Shown here: one piece after another, positions 1 to 11,433 of the stretch
Numbering within the stretch: position 1 is the stretch's first letter
How the letters are laid out: every line of letters begins with the position of its first letter
From: Actinomycetota bacterium
Lineage (GTDB): Bacteria > Actinomycetota > Actinomycetes > S36-B12
Reading direction: 5' to 3'
Assembly (NCBI GenBank): GCA_016717115.1
Contig: JADKGE010000001.1
Location: 62,001-126,000 of the forward strand
Length of the DNA stretch: 64,000 nucleotides
Program-made: the position numbers and the translations under genes
The notes under the pieces: generated by a model
The model's database searches: none
What the model was told of the DNA's origin: nothing
What the model saw: the letters and a program-made list of their open reading frames with translations, nothing else

Positions 1-1144
1 CGACCCGCACCAGGACCGCCGTCGCCCGAGCGTGCTTGATGACATTGCGCAACGACTCGCGCACGACCCGGAAGGCGAGGCGCGCGGTGGTCACCGACGG
101 GGTGAGCGGCTCGTCCACCTCGTACGTCACGGTCATGCCCGCGAACGCCTCCTGGGCGAGCAGCTCGCGGATCGCCTCGGCCAGCCCTCGCGTGTCGAGG
201 TCCGGTGGGTAGATGTCCGTCATCAGCGTGCGAAGGGAGGACACGTCACGCCGGACGATGGTGGCGGCCTCATCGAGCCGAGGACGCAGTGCCGACTCCG
301 CGGGAGCCTGACGAGCCAGCGACGACAGCGAGTAGCCGACACCCGCGAGGTCCTGGATCACCCCGTCGTGCAGGTCCTGAGCGATGCGCCGGCGCTCGAG
401 GTCGGACGACTCGACCGCGGTCGTGAGGAGTCGTCGGCGTTCGGCCTGCGAACGGTCGACGCGTCGGGCGAGGGACACGGCGAGGGGCAGCGTGGCGAGC
501 GACAGGATCAGCAGGGCGCCGAGGGAGATGGCCAGCAGGCGCCATGTGAGCGCCGCGGTCTCGTCGGACAGCCGATCGGTGGGGATGTAGGTCTCGAAGA
601 GCAGATGCGAACCGGTGGAGTCGGTGATTCCGGTGTACGTCTCCACGAGCGATCCCGCATCCCGTTCAAGGGCGTTCTCCTCCTTCTCCAGGTCGGAGAT
701 CGTCGCCACGACGTTGTCCGTGCCGAACAGCGCGAAGTCGTGCGGAGTCATGGGGAACGTCTCCCCGATGATCGCGGATTTATCGGCCCACAGCATCCGC
801 CCCGCGTTGAGACCGGCCTCCTCCCACAGTCGCACGTGCTCCATCGATCCGTCGCGTGACCGCAGTTCGAGCGCAAGGGTCATCGCCGAGACCGCACCCG
901 GGTCCTGATCGTGGAAGGCCTGTGTCGCGAGGGGCACCACAATCGTGTCGGCCACGGCCTTGGCAGTTCGCTCGGCATCGCGCAAGGTCGTCCCGCGGAC
1001 GATGACGCCACTGAGGAGGATCACGCTGAGGCCCACGAGGACGAGCACCAGCAGGCTCCAGAAGAGGTACCACCGCACGGCCCGCCGAACGGCCCGGTTC
1101 TCCACACGGGATTCGTCCGGAGTTGACGTGACGGCCGGCGCCAT
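1..1144 (-). CDS. Sensor histidine kinase, NarL/DegS type (C-terminus off the window)
   Basis: Membrane sensor kinase expected to phosphorylate the response regulator encoded just upstream. Reading the minus strand from the ATG at 1144: a TM segment at about residues 25-50, an extracytoplasmic region of about 150 residues, a second TM at about 200-226, then a HisKA_3 dimerisation domain with the phospho-accepting His in DLHDGV (about residue 259), and the start of the ATPase domain with the N-box-like RESLRNVIKHA near the left edge. The rest of the ATPase domain lies outside the window. The start codon overlaps the regulator stop by one base (TGATG), so the two are translationally coupled. 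The sensed signal is not evident. Function class is sure; specific role is unknown. Confidence 0.88.
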   Translation of the reverse strand, partial: MAPAVTSTPDESRVENRAVRRAVRWYLFWSLLVLVLVGLSVILLSGVIVRGTTLRDAERTAKAVADTIVVPLATQAFHDQDPGAVSAMTLALELRSRDGSMEHVRLWEEAGLNAGRMLWADKSAIIGETFPMTPHDFALFGTDNVVATISDLEKEENALERDAGSLVETYTGITDSTGSHLLFETYIPTDRLSDETAALTWRLLAISLGALLILSLATLPLAVSLARRVDRSQAERRRLLTTAVESSDLERRRIAQDLHDGVIQDLAGVGYSLSSLARQAPAESALRPRLDEAATIVRRDVSSLRTLMTDIYPPDLDTRGLAEAIRELLAQEAFAGMTVTYEVDEPLTPSVTTARLAFRVVRESLRNVIKHARATAVLVRV

Positions 1145-1836
1145 CAGGACCCCTGGCCCACCTGGATGAGTCCCATGCGCGTCCCCACGACCACGGCTTC
1201 GAGCTGGGAGTGCACGTCGAGCTTGGCGAGGACGCCCTTGATGTACCCCCGGCAGGTGTGCATGCTCACGCCCAGCTCCTTGGAGATGGTTCGCGGGTCG
1301 CGGCCCTGGCCCAGCAGTTGGAGGACCTCCATCTCGCGCGGCGTCAGCCCGACGTCGGTCTGCCCGATCGTCACGGGCCCCCGGGCCGCGAACCCGGCGA
1401 TCACGGACGGGGGAAGAATCAGGCTGCCGCGCCGGGCTCCGCGAAGCGCGTCGAGCACGTCGGTGAGGGCGCCGTCCTTCGTCAGGAATCCGCTGGCCCC
1501 GGCCGCTCCCGCTCGCGCCATCTCGCTGGGTCCGGCGTGCGCCGTCAGGATGAGCACCTTCAGGTCAGGGTGCGAGCGCATGAGATCCGCCGTCGTGCTG
1601 ATGCCGTCACGATCGGGCAGCTGCAGATCCATGATGACCACGTCGGGCTGCAGCGCCGGCACGGCCATGATCGCCTCGGCCGAGTCCTGGGCGTGCCCGA
1701 CGCAGGTGAGGTCGGGCTCGGCGTCGAGGGCACGTGAGAGCAGCTCGGCGAACGTGCGGTGGTCGTCGACCACGAGCACGCGGATGACGCCGTCGCCCGC
1801 TGCGTCGGCGTCGTCGTCGCTGTCCACACCCGTCAT
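1144..1836 (-). CDS. NarL/FixJ-family response regulator
   Basis: DNA-binding response regulator of 230 aa. The receiver domain (about residues 18-135) has the acidic pair in VVDDH and the phospho-acceptor Asp at about residue 70 in VVIMDLQLPD; conserved Thr and Lys are seen in ILTAH and LTKDG. The C-terminal LuxR-type helix-turn-helix (about 163-225) begins LTPREMEVLQLL. It is the partner of the kinase at 1-1144, which it precedes in the same operon. A TANNNT -10 element lies 8 nt before the ATG, suggesting a very short leader. An acidic N-terminal stretch of about 17 residues precedes the receiver. Target genes cannot be read from the window. Confidence 0.93.
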   Translation of the reverse strand: MTGVDSDDDADAAGDGVIRVLVVDDHRTFAELLSRALDAEPDLTCVGHAQDSAEAIMAVPALQPDVVIMDLQLPDRDGISTTADLMRSHPDLKVLILTAHAGPSEMARAGAAGASGFLTKDGALTDVLDALRGARRGSLILPPSVIAGFAARGPVTIGQTDVGLTPREMEVLQLLGQGRDPRTISKELGVSMHTCRGYIKGVLAKLDVHSQLEAVVVGTRMGLIQVGQGS

Positions 1837-1844
1837 GGTGCGTC

Positions 1845-1850
1845 ACCCTA
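1845..1850 (-). promoter_or_regulatory. -10 element (TAGGGT) of the response regulator gene
   Basis: TANNNT hexamer read on the minus strand, 8 nt before the ATG at 1836. At the usual distance the transcript would start 0-2 nt from the start codon. No Shine-Dalgarno sequence is seen. Confidence 0.5.
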
Positions 1851-2181
1851 TGCGACATCCCGCGCAAAACCGACCGGACCGGCACGTCCGTGGTCGCGAT
1901 CCCGGCGTGAGATGTCCACCGGGTCGCCTCCGCAGGTTTGGCGCGACGTCGGGCCGGGCACACAAGCACCATCGACGTTCTGTCCACCGGTTCGAACCCG
2001 GGTATTGACAGCGACTCATGCGATGCCATACAAAAGCAAACACAAGTAAACACACGTCAACAGCCGTCAACGCTGGGCCCGAATCGGGGCCTCGCCGACG
2101 GCCCCGCGATCCCCCCACCGCGGCCAACCATGACCGTGGCCGGAGCCACGCGTCAGCTCAGGGATCAGCGAGGACAGTGCC
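1851..2181. other. Intergenic region, relatively AT-rich part at 2000-2070
   Basis: About 330 bases between divergent genes. No credible coding frame was found. Around 2000-2070 the base composition drops below the window average (many A and C on the plus strand). A TTGACA-like hexamer is at 2005-2010 with CATACA/ATACAA about 17 nt later, a possible promoter for the plus-strand gene at 2182. Below that the short word CGTCAAC recurs (about 2056 and 2065), which might be an operator; this is weak. Confidence 0.35.
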
Positions 2182-2736
2182 GTGATCAGTCCCACCACCA
2201 GCACCAGCACCCCGGCCCGCCGGAGCACCGTCGACGGCCGACCCGACCTCCGTCTCGTGGAGGGGCGGGCGCGGCCGGCGGCCGAGCAGCTACCCCTCGA
2301 GCTCGAGTGGGAGGTCGCTCCCGGCGTGCCCGCCGTCCCACCGGTGCCTCCTGCCCTCCGGCTGGTCACCGACGAGCCCGACATCGGCCTCGCCGACCTG
2401 CCGGACCCCCGACTGTGGGCCGCCCGGCTGGCGCGGGCCGTCGCCGAGGTGTCCGTCGGCGAGCGGCCGCCCGGACAGCTGACGAGATGGGTGTCGCGCT
2501 ACGAGCTCGCGAAGCTCACGCGTCGGGCGGCGCACATCTCCCGGCATCCGTCCGCGCGAGCCCAGCAGCGCGTTGCCAGGAAGCGCGTCGTCAAGGCCGT
2601 GCGCACGTGCGAGGTCGCTCCCGGCATCGTCGAGACGTCGGCCGTCCTGGTGGGCACCGACCGCGCACAGGCCATCGCCATCCGGCTCGAGGCCACCGCG
2701 GGCCGCTGGCTGGCGACCGCCATCGAGATGCGCTGA
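2182..2736 (+). CDS. Rv3235-family (DUF6459-like) protein
   Basis: Protein of 184 aa with a GTG start. The N-terminal 75 residues are low-complexity and rich in Pro, Arg and Glu. The C-terminal half (about 80-184) holds a conserved-looking alpha/beta region ending TAGRWLATAIEM, which resembles the Rv3235-like family found next to secA in actinobacteria. No catalytic motif is visible and the biochemical role of the family is not known to me. It is convergent with secA (22-bp gap). The family call rests on the C-terminal pattern and on location; the start could lie further downstream because the N-terminus is poorly constrained. Confidence 0.65.
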   Translation: MISPTTSTSTPARRSTVDGRPDLRLVEGRARPAAEQLPLELEWEVAPGVPAVPPVPPALRLVTDEPDIGLADLPDPRLWAARLARAVAEVSVGERPPGQLTRWVSRYELAKLTRRAAHISRHPSARAQQRVARKRVVKAVRTCEVAPGIVETSAVLVGTDRAQAIAIRLEATAGRWLATAIEMR

Positions 2737-2757
2737 CGGGGCCAGCAGTCGGTCGCG

Positions 2758-5586
<2,829 letters not shown>

Positions 5587-5702
5587 AGCGATGCGACCTT
5601 TCCATCGGAACGCGTCAGATGAGGCCCTGAGGGCACACAAACGCCATCGGCCGGTGTGGCCGATCCCACTCATCGTAACTGTCGGGTGCCAGACTGCTGT
5701 CC

Positions 5703-6494
5703 GTGCCGTCGGCCTCCCGCCCCACGCCCCCCGTGCTCAGCGACGGGGTCATCACCCTGCGCCCGCCGCGACCCGACGACGCCGACGACATCACGGCGGC
5801 CTGCCAGGATCCGCAGACCCAGCTGTGGACCACGATCCCGGTCCCCTACCGGCGCGCCGACGCCGAGGAGTGGCTGGCCGCGCGCGCAACCCCGGAGCAG
5901 TGGTGGCAGGCGCCGGTGTGGGCCGTCACGGTCGCACCGTCGGATCGGTGGAGCGGGAACATCGCGGTGCGGCCCGACGGGGCCGGTGGAGCCGAGATCG
6001 GCTACATGGTCGCGCCGTGGGCCCGAGGTCACGGCGTCGCCACCCGGACGATCCGGCTCGCCTGTACGTGGGCCTTCGGCGCATTGGACCTGAGCGTGGT
6101 GACCTGGTACGCGTACGCCGGGAACGAGGTGTCTCGCCGGGCGGCCCGGCGGGTGGGCTTCCGCATCCCGGACGTGGTGCTGCGCCGCCACCTGCCGCAC
6201 CGCGGCGAACGACGCGACGCCTGGGTCGGCGACCTGCTCCCCGGGGACATCGCCACCGCGCAGCGTCGGGCGGAGGCCCACTACCTCGGCCCCGCCCTCA
6301 CCCATCGCGAGCTCGACGTGCTCGGCCAGCTGACGCGCGGAGAGTCCAACAAGGCCATCGCCGCCGTGCTGGGAATCAGCGAGAACACCGTGAAGAACCA
6401 TGTCCGCAGCATCCTGGAGAAGCTGCAGGCCAAGTCGCGCGCGGAGGCCGTGGTCATCGGGCTCGGTCAGGGCCTGACGTCGCTGCCCACCTGA
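5703..6494 (+). CDS. GNAT acetyltransferase fused to a LuxR-type DNA-binding domain
   Basis: Two-domain protein of 263 aa. Residues about 13-180 are a RimJ/RimL-type GNAT fold: LRPPRPDDADDI at the start, the acetyl-CoA-binding strand/loop in MVAPWARGHGVATRTIRLA, and NEVSRRAARRVGFR near the end. Residues about 200-258 are a complete LuxR helix-turn-helix (LTHRELDVLGQL, then GISENTVKNHVRSILEKL). The fusion has no frameshift: one continuous frame from GTG to TGA. It sits between divergent secA and comF. An acetyl-CoA-dependent transcription factor is an attractive inference, but the GNAT part could instead be a catalytically dead ligand sensor. Target genes are unknown. Confidence 0.85.
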   Translation: MPSASRPTPPVLSDGVITLRPPRPDDADDITAACQDPQTQLWTTIPVPYRRADAEEWLAARATPEQWWQAPVWAVTVAPSDRWSGNIAVRPDGAGGAEIGYMVAPWARGHGVATRTIRLACTWAFGALDLSVVTWYAYAGNEVSRRAARRVGFRIPDVVLRRHLPHRGERRDAWVGDLLPGDIATAQRRAEAHYLGPALTHRELDVLGQLTRGESNKAIAAVLGISENTVKNHVRSILEKLQAKSRAEAVVIGLGQGLTSLPT

Positions 6495-6606
6495 CCGCAC
6501 TGCCCACCTGACGTCAGGACATCCACCGGGACGGATTCGTCGGGCCGCCGTCCACAGCCCTGGCGGTCACCGGCCGGCTGAGCCCGGCCTGCCGCAGCCT
6601 TGCGCC

Positions 6607-7290
6607 GTGAACCCAACCACCCTCGTCCGCGATGTCGCCGACCTCGTCCTTGGCCGCTGCTGCGAGGTGTGCCGGGCGATCGGTCCGCCGATGTGCCCAG
6701 CATGCCTCGACGCGCTTCGTGGCCCGCCCCACCCCGTGCACGCCCGGGCCGCGCTCCCGGCCACCGTTGCAGCAGCCACGTACTCCGGGACCGTGCAGAA
6801 GATCGTCCTGGCGTACAAGGAGGACGGTCACCTCGGTCTCGCGGCGCCGCTGGGCGTCCTCCTCGCGGACGCCATCGCCGCCTCCCTCGCACCGTGGGAC
6901 GCCGACTCGTGCGCACTCGTCCCCATCCCCGGCCACCGTCGCCCACGCCGCGGCTTCGACGCCCTCGGGGCGATCGTCCGGCATGCCCAGAAGGACCTGC
7001 TCCGACGAGGCGTGCAGGCCCGTCGCGCGGATCTGCTGATGCGCAGCGTCGACGACGCGCCCGCCAAGACCCTCAGCCGCGCGGAACGGCAGCGGCGGTT
7101 GCCCGGTGCCTTCGTCGCTCGATCACTGGCTCCCTGCGGGCGTGCCGCAGCCATGGCCCCCGTGATCGTGGTCGACGACGTGATGACGACCGGTGCCACG
7201 GTCACCGAGGCCGTGCGCGCCCTGCGGCAGGCCGGGGTCACGGTGCGAGGCATCGCGACGATCGCTGCCGCCGAGCATCCGGCTCGTTAG
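6607..7290 (+). CDS. comF: ComF-family phosphoribosyltransferase-like protein
   Basis: Protein of 227 aa of the ComF/GntX family. The N-terminus has a zinc-ribbon-like set of cysteines (C19-x2-C22-x7-C30-x2-C33), and residues about 188-200 carry the PRPP-binding loop VVDDVMTTGAT. In competent bacteria ComF helps DNA uptake, but its reaction remains undefined; in actinobacteria the gene sits between hpf and lpqB. Here it lies on the plus strand and its last bases overlap the end of lpqB (convergent, 4 bp). No ribosome hibernation factor gene is found beside it. The family call is firm; the substrate is unknown. Confidence 0.88.
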   Translation: MNPTTLVRDVADLVLGRCCEVCRAIGPPMCPACLDALRGPPHPVHARAALPATVAAATYSGTVQKIVLAYKEDGHLGLAAPLGVLLADAIAASLAPWDADSCALVPIPGHRRPRRGFDALGAIVRHAQKDLLRRGVQARRADLLMRSVDDAPAKTLSRAERQRRLPGAFVARSLAPCGRAAAMAPVIVVDDVMTTGATVTEAVRALRQAGVTVRGIATIAAAEHPAR

Positions 7291-9017
7291 CCGGGGAACA
7301 CCGGCGAGGAGCCTCGCACGCGCTCCTGCCAGGCACCGCCCGAGAGCTCGTAGATCAGCCCGTCGGCCGCCCCCACCATCGTCGGCAGGCCGGGAGCCGC
7401 AGCCACCGTCACCGGGGCCTCCGGTGTGCCCCGCGAGGTCGAGGAGCCGCGCGCGATGTCCACGTCGAACACCTGGAGCGATCCCGCGCTCTCGCTGCCG
7501 AGCACCGACAGGGTGTCTGCTCCTGACCAGGCCGCGTCGACCACCTCGACGAGGCGAGCCTCCACGCGAATGGGCTCGTCGATGGTGATGCGGGTGGCAC
7601 CGCCCGACGATCGGATGACGCGACCGAGGAGGAGCGCCGTGCGGGGCCCTCGACGCACGATGAGCGCCGCGCGCGTGCCGTCGCGCGAAGGGATGGCCGC
7701 AATGAGGGTCGTCTTCTTCGCCAGACCGCCCACGGCAATGGGCGAGGCGGTGCCGTCGCCGGCCACGGAGAGCAGGCCCTGTTCGGGATCGACCAGCCAC
7801 ACCGACGTCGACCGGTCGAAGGCGAGTCCGGTTGGCGATCCCGGATCCCGGATCCGGATCAGCGGGGCCCCCTCGACGAGCCGGCCCTTCCACACGGCCC
7901 CGTCCGGATCGATCCCGGCCACCGACTGGGAGTCCAACGAGATCGCGATGTCGACGAGGGCGATGTCGCCCGTGCCGGCGCCGCCCGGCACCTGGCGGAC
8001 GCCCAACGGGATGAGCCGGACGACCCCGTCGGGTCGGGCGGCATATCCCGAGGCCCCCGGGGGCAGCCCGTTCGGATCGACCTGCGGCCAGGCATCGCGC
8101 GGCTGCGGCGACGGCGTGCCGGGCACGACGAGAGGCTGGCCCCCCGCGGTGATGTCGACGGCCTGCACGTCGGGCAGCTGCCGAAGTGTCCATACGATCT
8201 GCTGCGAGAGCGCCTGCCGGGTGCGGTCGTCCGCCTTGCGGGCACCCGCGGTGAGGTCGACGCGTGCGATGCCCGCCTCGATCGGTACGGCATCGATGTT
8301 CAGCCGCACTCCATCCGGGAACCCGGTTCGCACGGCCGGCAGCAGCCACTCGCTGGGGCCGGCGACCAGCCGCCTGATCAGCGTGGTGGCCAGGCCGGGA
8401 CCGATGACCGGGACCATCCGCGCATCCGGCACGAGCGTGTCGAAGGTGGGGTTGAAGAAGTAGACCGCGAAGCTGCGGAACGCACGATCGACGTCGGGCT
8501 GCGACAGCTGGAGGCCCTGGGGGAACGTGTCGATCCGCCACTCACCGTCGACCTCGATGAGCGTGAAGATCTCCCTCAGCTCGGTGTTGGGCCCGTCGAC
8601 CTCGAACCGGCCGTTCGTCGAGATCGTGCCCGACTCCACGGCCGTCATGACCACCGATCGTCCGAGCTCCGTCAGGGCGGGGGCGCCCTCGTAGACGTTG
8701 ACACCCGCATTCGTGTCCCAGTCCAGGCTGGCCGAGCTGGTGAGGAACTGCCGGGCGACGGCATGGTCGCCGTCGAACGACGCCGACGCGTCGAGGAAGC
8801 CCTGGACAACCTCGCTCGGGCTCATTCCGTCGCGCGGCCCGCGCGCGATGACGCGGATGAACTGGTCCTCGCGGTCGACGCCCACCTGCTCGCCCTGCTC
8901 GATCGGGCCGGTCGTCGGCACCTGCGCGGTGAAGGAGGACGGCACTGTCGCACAGGCCGCCAGCACGGCCATCGCGGCCATGGCGACCGCCAGGCGAACG
9001 GGCAGGGCGGGCTTCAC
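7287..9017 (-). CDS. lpqB: Lipoprotein LpqB, MtrAB accessory factor
   Basis: Cell-surface lipoprotein of 576 aa. The signal peptide ends in the lipobox LAAC with the lipidated Cys at residue 22. A GerMN-like domain (about 190-300) follows an N-terminal NTF2-like region (SPSEVVQGFLDASASFDGD), and the C-terminal 250 residues form a repeat-rich beta-propeller-like domain. In mycobacteria LpqB binds the extracellular part of MtrB and modulates its signalling. The GTG start overlaps the mtrB stop by 4 bases, so the gene is the last of the mtrA-mtrB-lpqB operon. Length and location match the family. Confidence 0.95.
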   Translation of the reverse strand: MKPALPVRLAVAMAAMAVLAACATVPSSFTAQVPTTGPIEQGEQVGVDREDQFIRVIARGPRDGMSPSEVVQGFLDASASFDGDHAVARQFLTSSASLDWDTNAGVNVYEGAPALTELGRSVVMTAVESGTISTNGRFEVDGPNTELREIFTLIEVDGEWRIDTFPQGLQLSQPDVDRAFRSFAVYFFNPTFDTLVPDARMVPVIGPGLATTLIRRLVAGPSEWLLPAVRTGFPDGVRLNIDAVPIEAGIARVDLTAGARKADDRTRQALSQQIVWTLRQLPDVQAVDITAGGQPLVVPGTPSPQPRDAWPQVDPNGLPPGASGYAARPDGVVRLIPLGVRQVPGGAGTGDIALVDIAISLDSQSVAGIDPDGAVWKGRLVEGAPLIRIRDPGSPTGLAFDRSTSVWLVDPEQGLLSVAGDGTASPIAVGGLAKKTTLIAAIPSRDGTRAALIVRRGPRTALLLGRVIRSSGGATRITIDEPIRVEARLVEVVDAAWSGADTLSVLGSESAGSLQVFDVDIARGSSTSRGTPEAPVTVAAAPGLPTMVGAADGLIYELSGGAWQERVRGSSPVFPG

Positions 9018-10705
9018 GTGCGGTCCCCGGAGTTGATGACGAAGGTGGCGGCCGGCGACGACGCGGAGCGCTCGCCCGGCACGTCCGCAACCACGGGCTG
9101 AACCGTGGCGACGGCCTCGAGCTCATAGCCCAGCTCGAGGGGCAGCGGAGACCGGTCGAACCCGGAACGCCGATCCCTGGGCAGCGTGAGCCTGAAGCAG
9201 GCGCCCTTGCCCGGCTCGCCCCATGCCTCGAGCCAGCCGCCGTGCAGGCGCGCGTCCTCGAGCGAGATCGCCAGGCCGAGCCCCGTACCGCCGGTGGTCC
9301 GTGCTCGCGCCGGATCGGCGCGCCAGAACCGGTTGAACACGAGCGCCGACTCCCCGGGCCGCAGACCGACGCCGTAGTCGCGGACGGTGATGGCGATGGC
9401 CTCGTCGTTGCTGCCCACGGTGACGTCGACGCCGCGCACGTCGCCGTGCTCGATCGCGTTCTCGATCAGGTTGCGCACGATGCGGTGGAGGCGCCGAGGG
9501 TCACAGTCGACGGCACAGGTCGTCGCCTCGGAGGACAGCCGGATGGTCATGCCGGAGCGCTCGGCGAGCGGCGTCGCCGCGTCGATGGCCCGCTCGACAA
9601 GGGTGATGATGTCGATCCGCTCGGCATCGAGCACCGCCGCGCCGGCGTCGAACCGAGAGATCTCGAGGAGGTCGACGAGCAGTTCCTCGAACCTGTCCAA
9701 CTGGTTCTGGAGGAGTTCCACGGCGCGGGACGTCGGGGCATCGAGCAGGTCCCGATCGTCATACACGACATCCGCGGCCATGCGGATCGTCGTCAGGGGG
9801 GTGCGCAGCTCGTGCGAGACGTCGGACACGAAACGCTGCTGCACCCGAGACAGCTCCTCCAGCTGGCGGATCTGGCGCGCCAGGCTGGCGGCCATGGCGT
9901 TGAACGAAGTAGCCAGCCGCGCGAGGTCGTCCGTGCCGGACACCACCATGCGTTCGGAGAGGTGGCCCTCCGCGAGGCGTGCCGCCGTCTGCGAGGCGGC
10001 TCGCACGGGGTTGACGACGAGCCTCGTGACCAGCCACGACACCCCGGCCAGGAGCAGCACCAGGAGGATGCCGGTACCGATGACCGAGCTTCGCACCAGG
10101 TCGAGCGTGAGCTGCTCCTGGGTCAGCGGGAACAGGTAGTACAGCTCATACGGCCCGACGGTGGGCACGAGCAGCGGCGCGCCGACGATGAGGCCGGGGC
10201 TGACGCGGCCGTCGAGGAACTGGATCTCCGTGTACGTCCACGACTGGCGTTGCGACTGGACCACCGCGAGGCGCAGCGCCTCGGGCACGCTGGACTCCGC
10301 AACGAGGTTGGTGCCGCGCTCGGGGGCGTCGCTGGACGGCTGGGAGGACAGGAGCAGGACGTCGAACGTGGACGGGGAGCCGGCGCGGGCGGCCAGCGCG
10401 CTTACGACGCTGTCGACCAGCCGGGCCGGCGAGGGCGTCGAGGGGCCCGTGTCGGCAGCGTCGAGGATGCGCTGCGCCTCGCCGAGGCCAGCGGACGCCT
10501 CGCCCACCGAGATCTGCTCCTTGGCCCCGAGCAGTCCGGAGGTGACCCGCGAAAGCAGCGAGAACCCCAGGACGCCGACCACGATGATCGACAGGGCGAG
10601 AGTGGTCACCGTCACGCGTGACCACAGGGACCGACGCCACAGGCGGGCGATGGCGCGCGGCACGGCGAACAGGACCCGGGACACGGCGGACAGGAATCGA
10701 TTCAT
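9014..10705 (-). CDS. mtrB: Sensor histidine kinase MtrB
   Basis: Membrane sensor kinase of 563 aa that phosphorylates MtrA; the pair controls cell-wall metabolism and division in actinobacteria. Two TM segments (about 31-54 and 205-227) flank a 150-residue extracytoplasmic domain; a HAMP linker (about 228-278), a HisKA domain with the phospho-acceptor His at 298 (DVSHELRTPL) and a HATPase_c domain (N-box RNLIENAIEHG, then GGTGLGLAIS) follow. The start lies 13 bases after the end of mtrA, in the conserved order mtrA-mtrB-lpqB. All catalytic boxes look intact. Confidence 0.96.
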   Translation of the reverse strand: MNRFLSAVSRVLFAVPRAIARLWRRSLWSRVTVTTLALSIIVVGVLGFSLLSRVTSGLLGAKEQISVGEASAGLGEAQRILDAADTGPSTPSPARLVDSVVSALAARAGSPSTFDVLLLSSQPSSDAPERGTNLVAESSVPEALRLAVVQSQRQSWTYTEIQFLDGRVSPGLIVGAPLLVPTVGPYELYYLFPLTQEQLTLDLVRSSVIGTGILLVLLLAGVSWLVTRLVVNPVRAASQTAARLAEGHLSERMVVSGTDDLARLATSFNAMAASLARQIRQLEELSRVQQRFVSDVSHELRTPLTTIRMAADVVYDDRDLLDAPTSRAVELLQNQLDRFEELLVDLLEISRFDAGAAVLDAERIDIITLVERAIDAATPLAERSGMTIRLSSEATTCAVDCDPRRLHRIVRNLIENAIEHGDVRGVDVTVGSNDEAIAITVRDYGVGLRPGESALVFNRFWRADPARARTTGGTGLGLAISLEDARLHGGWLEAWGEPGKGACFRLTLPRDRRSGFDRSPLPLELGYELEAVATVQPVVADVPGERSASSPAATFVINSGDRT

Positions 10706-10718
10706 GGAACGCCAGCGG

Positions 10719-11429
10719 CTAGGCCGGGCCTGCCTTGTAGCCGACGCCGCGCACGGTCAGGACGATGTCGGGACGCTCGGGATCGCGCTCGACCTTCGCC
10801 CGCAGCCGCTGGACGTGAACGTTGACGAGCCGGGTGTCCGCCGCGTGCCGGTAGCCCCACACCTCCTGCAGCAGGACCTCACGAGTGAAGACCTGCCCGG
10901 GCTTGCGCGCGAGGCACACGAGCAGGTCGAACTCCAGTGGCGTCAAGGAGAGCACCTCGCCCGACCGCTTGACCGTGTGGCCGGTGACATCGATCTCGAG
11001 GTCGCCCACGACGAGCGTGGGGCTCGGCACCTCGTCATTGCGGCGGATCCTGGCGCGAATGCGGGCCACGAGCTCCTTCGGCTTGAACGGCTTGACGACG
11101 TAGTCGTCGGCGCCGGACTCGAGTCCGACGACGACATCGATCGTGTCGCTCTTCGCCGTCAGCATGACGATGGGCGTGCCCGATTCCGCGCGGATCGCCC
11201 GGCACACGTCGATGCCGTCACGACCGGGCAGCATGAGATCGAGCAGGACGAGATCGGGCTTGCTCTCGCGGAAGGCGTTGAGCGCCTCGGCGCCGTCGCT
11301 GCAGAACACGGGCTCGAAGCCCTCGCCCCGCAGGACGATGCCAAGCATCTCCGAGAGGGCGGCATCGTCATCGACGACCAGAACCCGTCCTCGGGGCGCC
11401 ATGGGCGGGCCAGGCTGCGTCACCGTCAT
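10719..11429 (-). CDS. mtrA: OmpR/PhoB-family response regulator MtrA
   Basis: Response regulator of 236 aa. The receiver domain has VLVVDDD near residue 17-22, the phospho-acceptor Asp at about 64 (LVLLDLMLPG), MLTAK and the Lys in YVVKPF. The C-terminal winged-helix domain ends with the characteristic VRGVGYKA. The ATG at 11429 (MTVTQPG) begins 4 bases after the stop of the upstream protease gene with AGGGGA some 15 nt before it; an in-frame GTG at 11456 would overlap that gene and is less likely, and ATG 11402 (MAPRGR) is also possible. Known MtrA targets are cell-wall hydrolases and division genes. Confidence 0.95.
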   Translation of the reverse strand: MTVTQPGPPMAPRGRVLVVDDDAALSEMLGIVLRGEGFEPVFCSDGAEALNAFRESKPDLVLLDLMLPGRDGIDVCRAIRAESGTPIVMLTAKSDTIDVVVGLESGADDYVVKPFKPKELVARIRARIRRNDEVPSPTLVVGDLEIDVTGHTVKRSGEVLSLTPLEFDLLVCLARKPGQVFTREVLLQEVWGYRHAADTRLVNVHVQRLRAKVERDPERPDIVLTVRGVGYKAGPA

Positions 11430-11433
11430 GTGC

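Noticed and set aside
7123..8541. 472-codon open frame on the minus strand
   Set aside because: Same strand but other frame within lpqB, and it runs into antisense of comF; lpqB has a signal peptide and known length.
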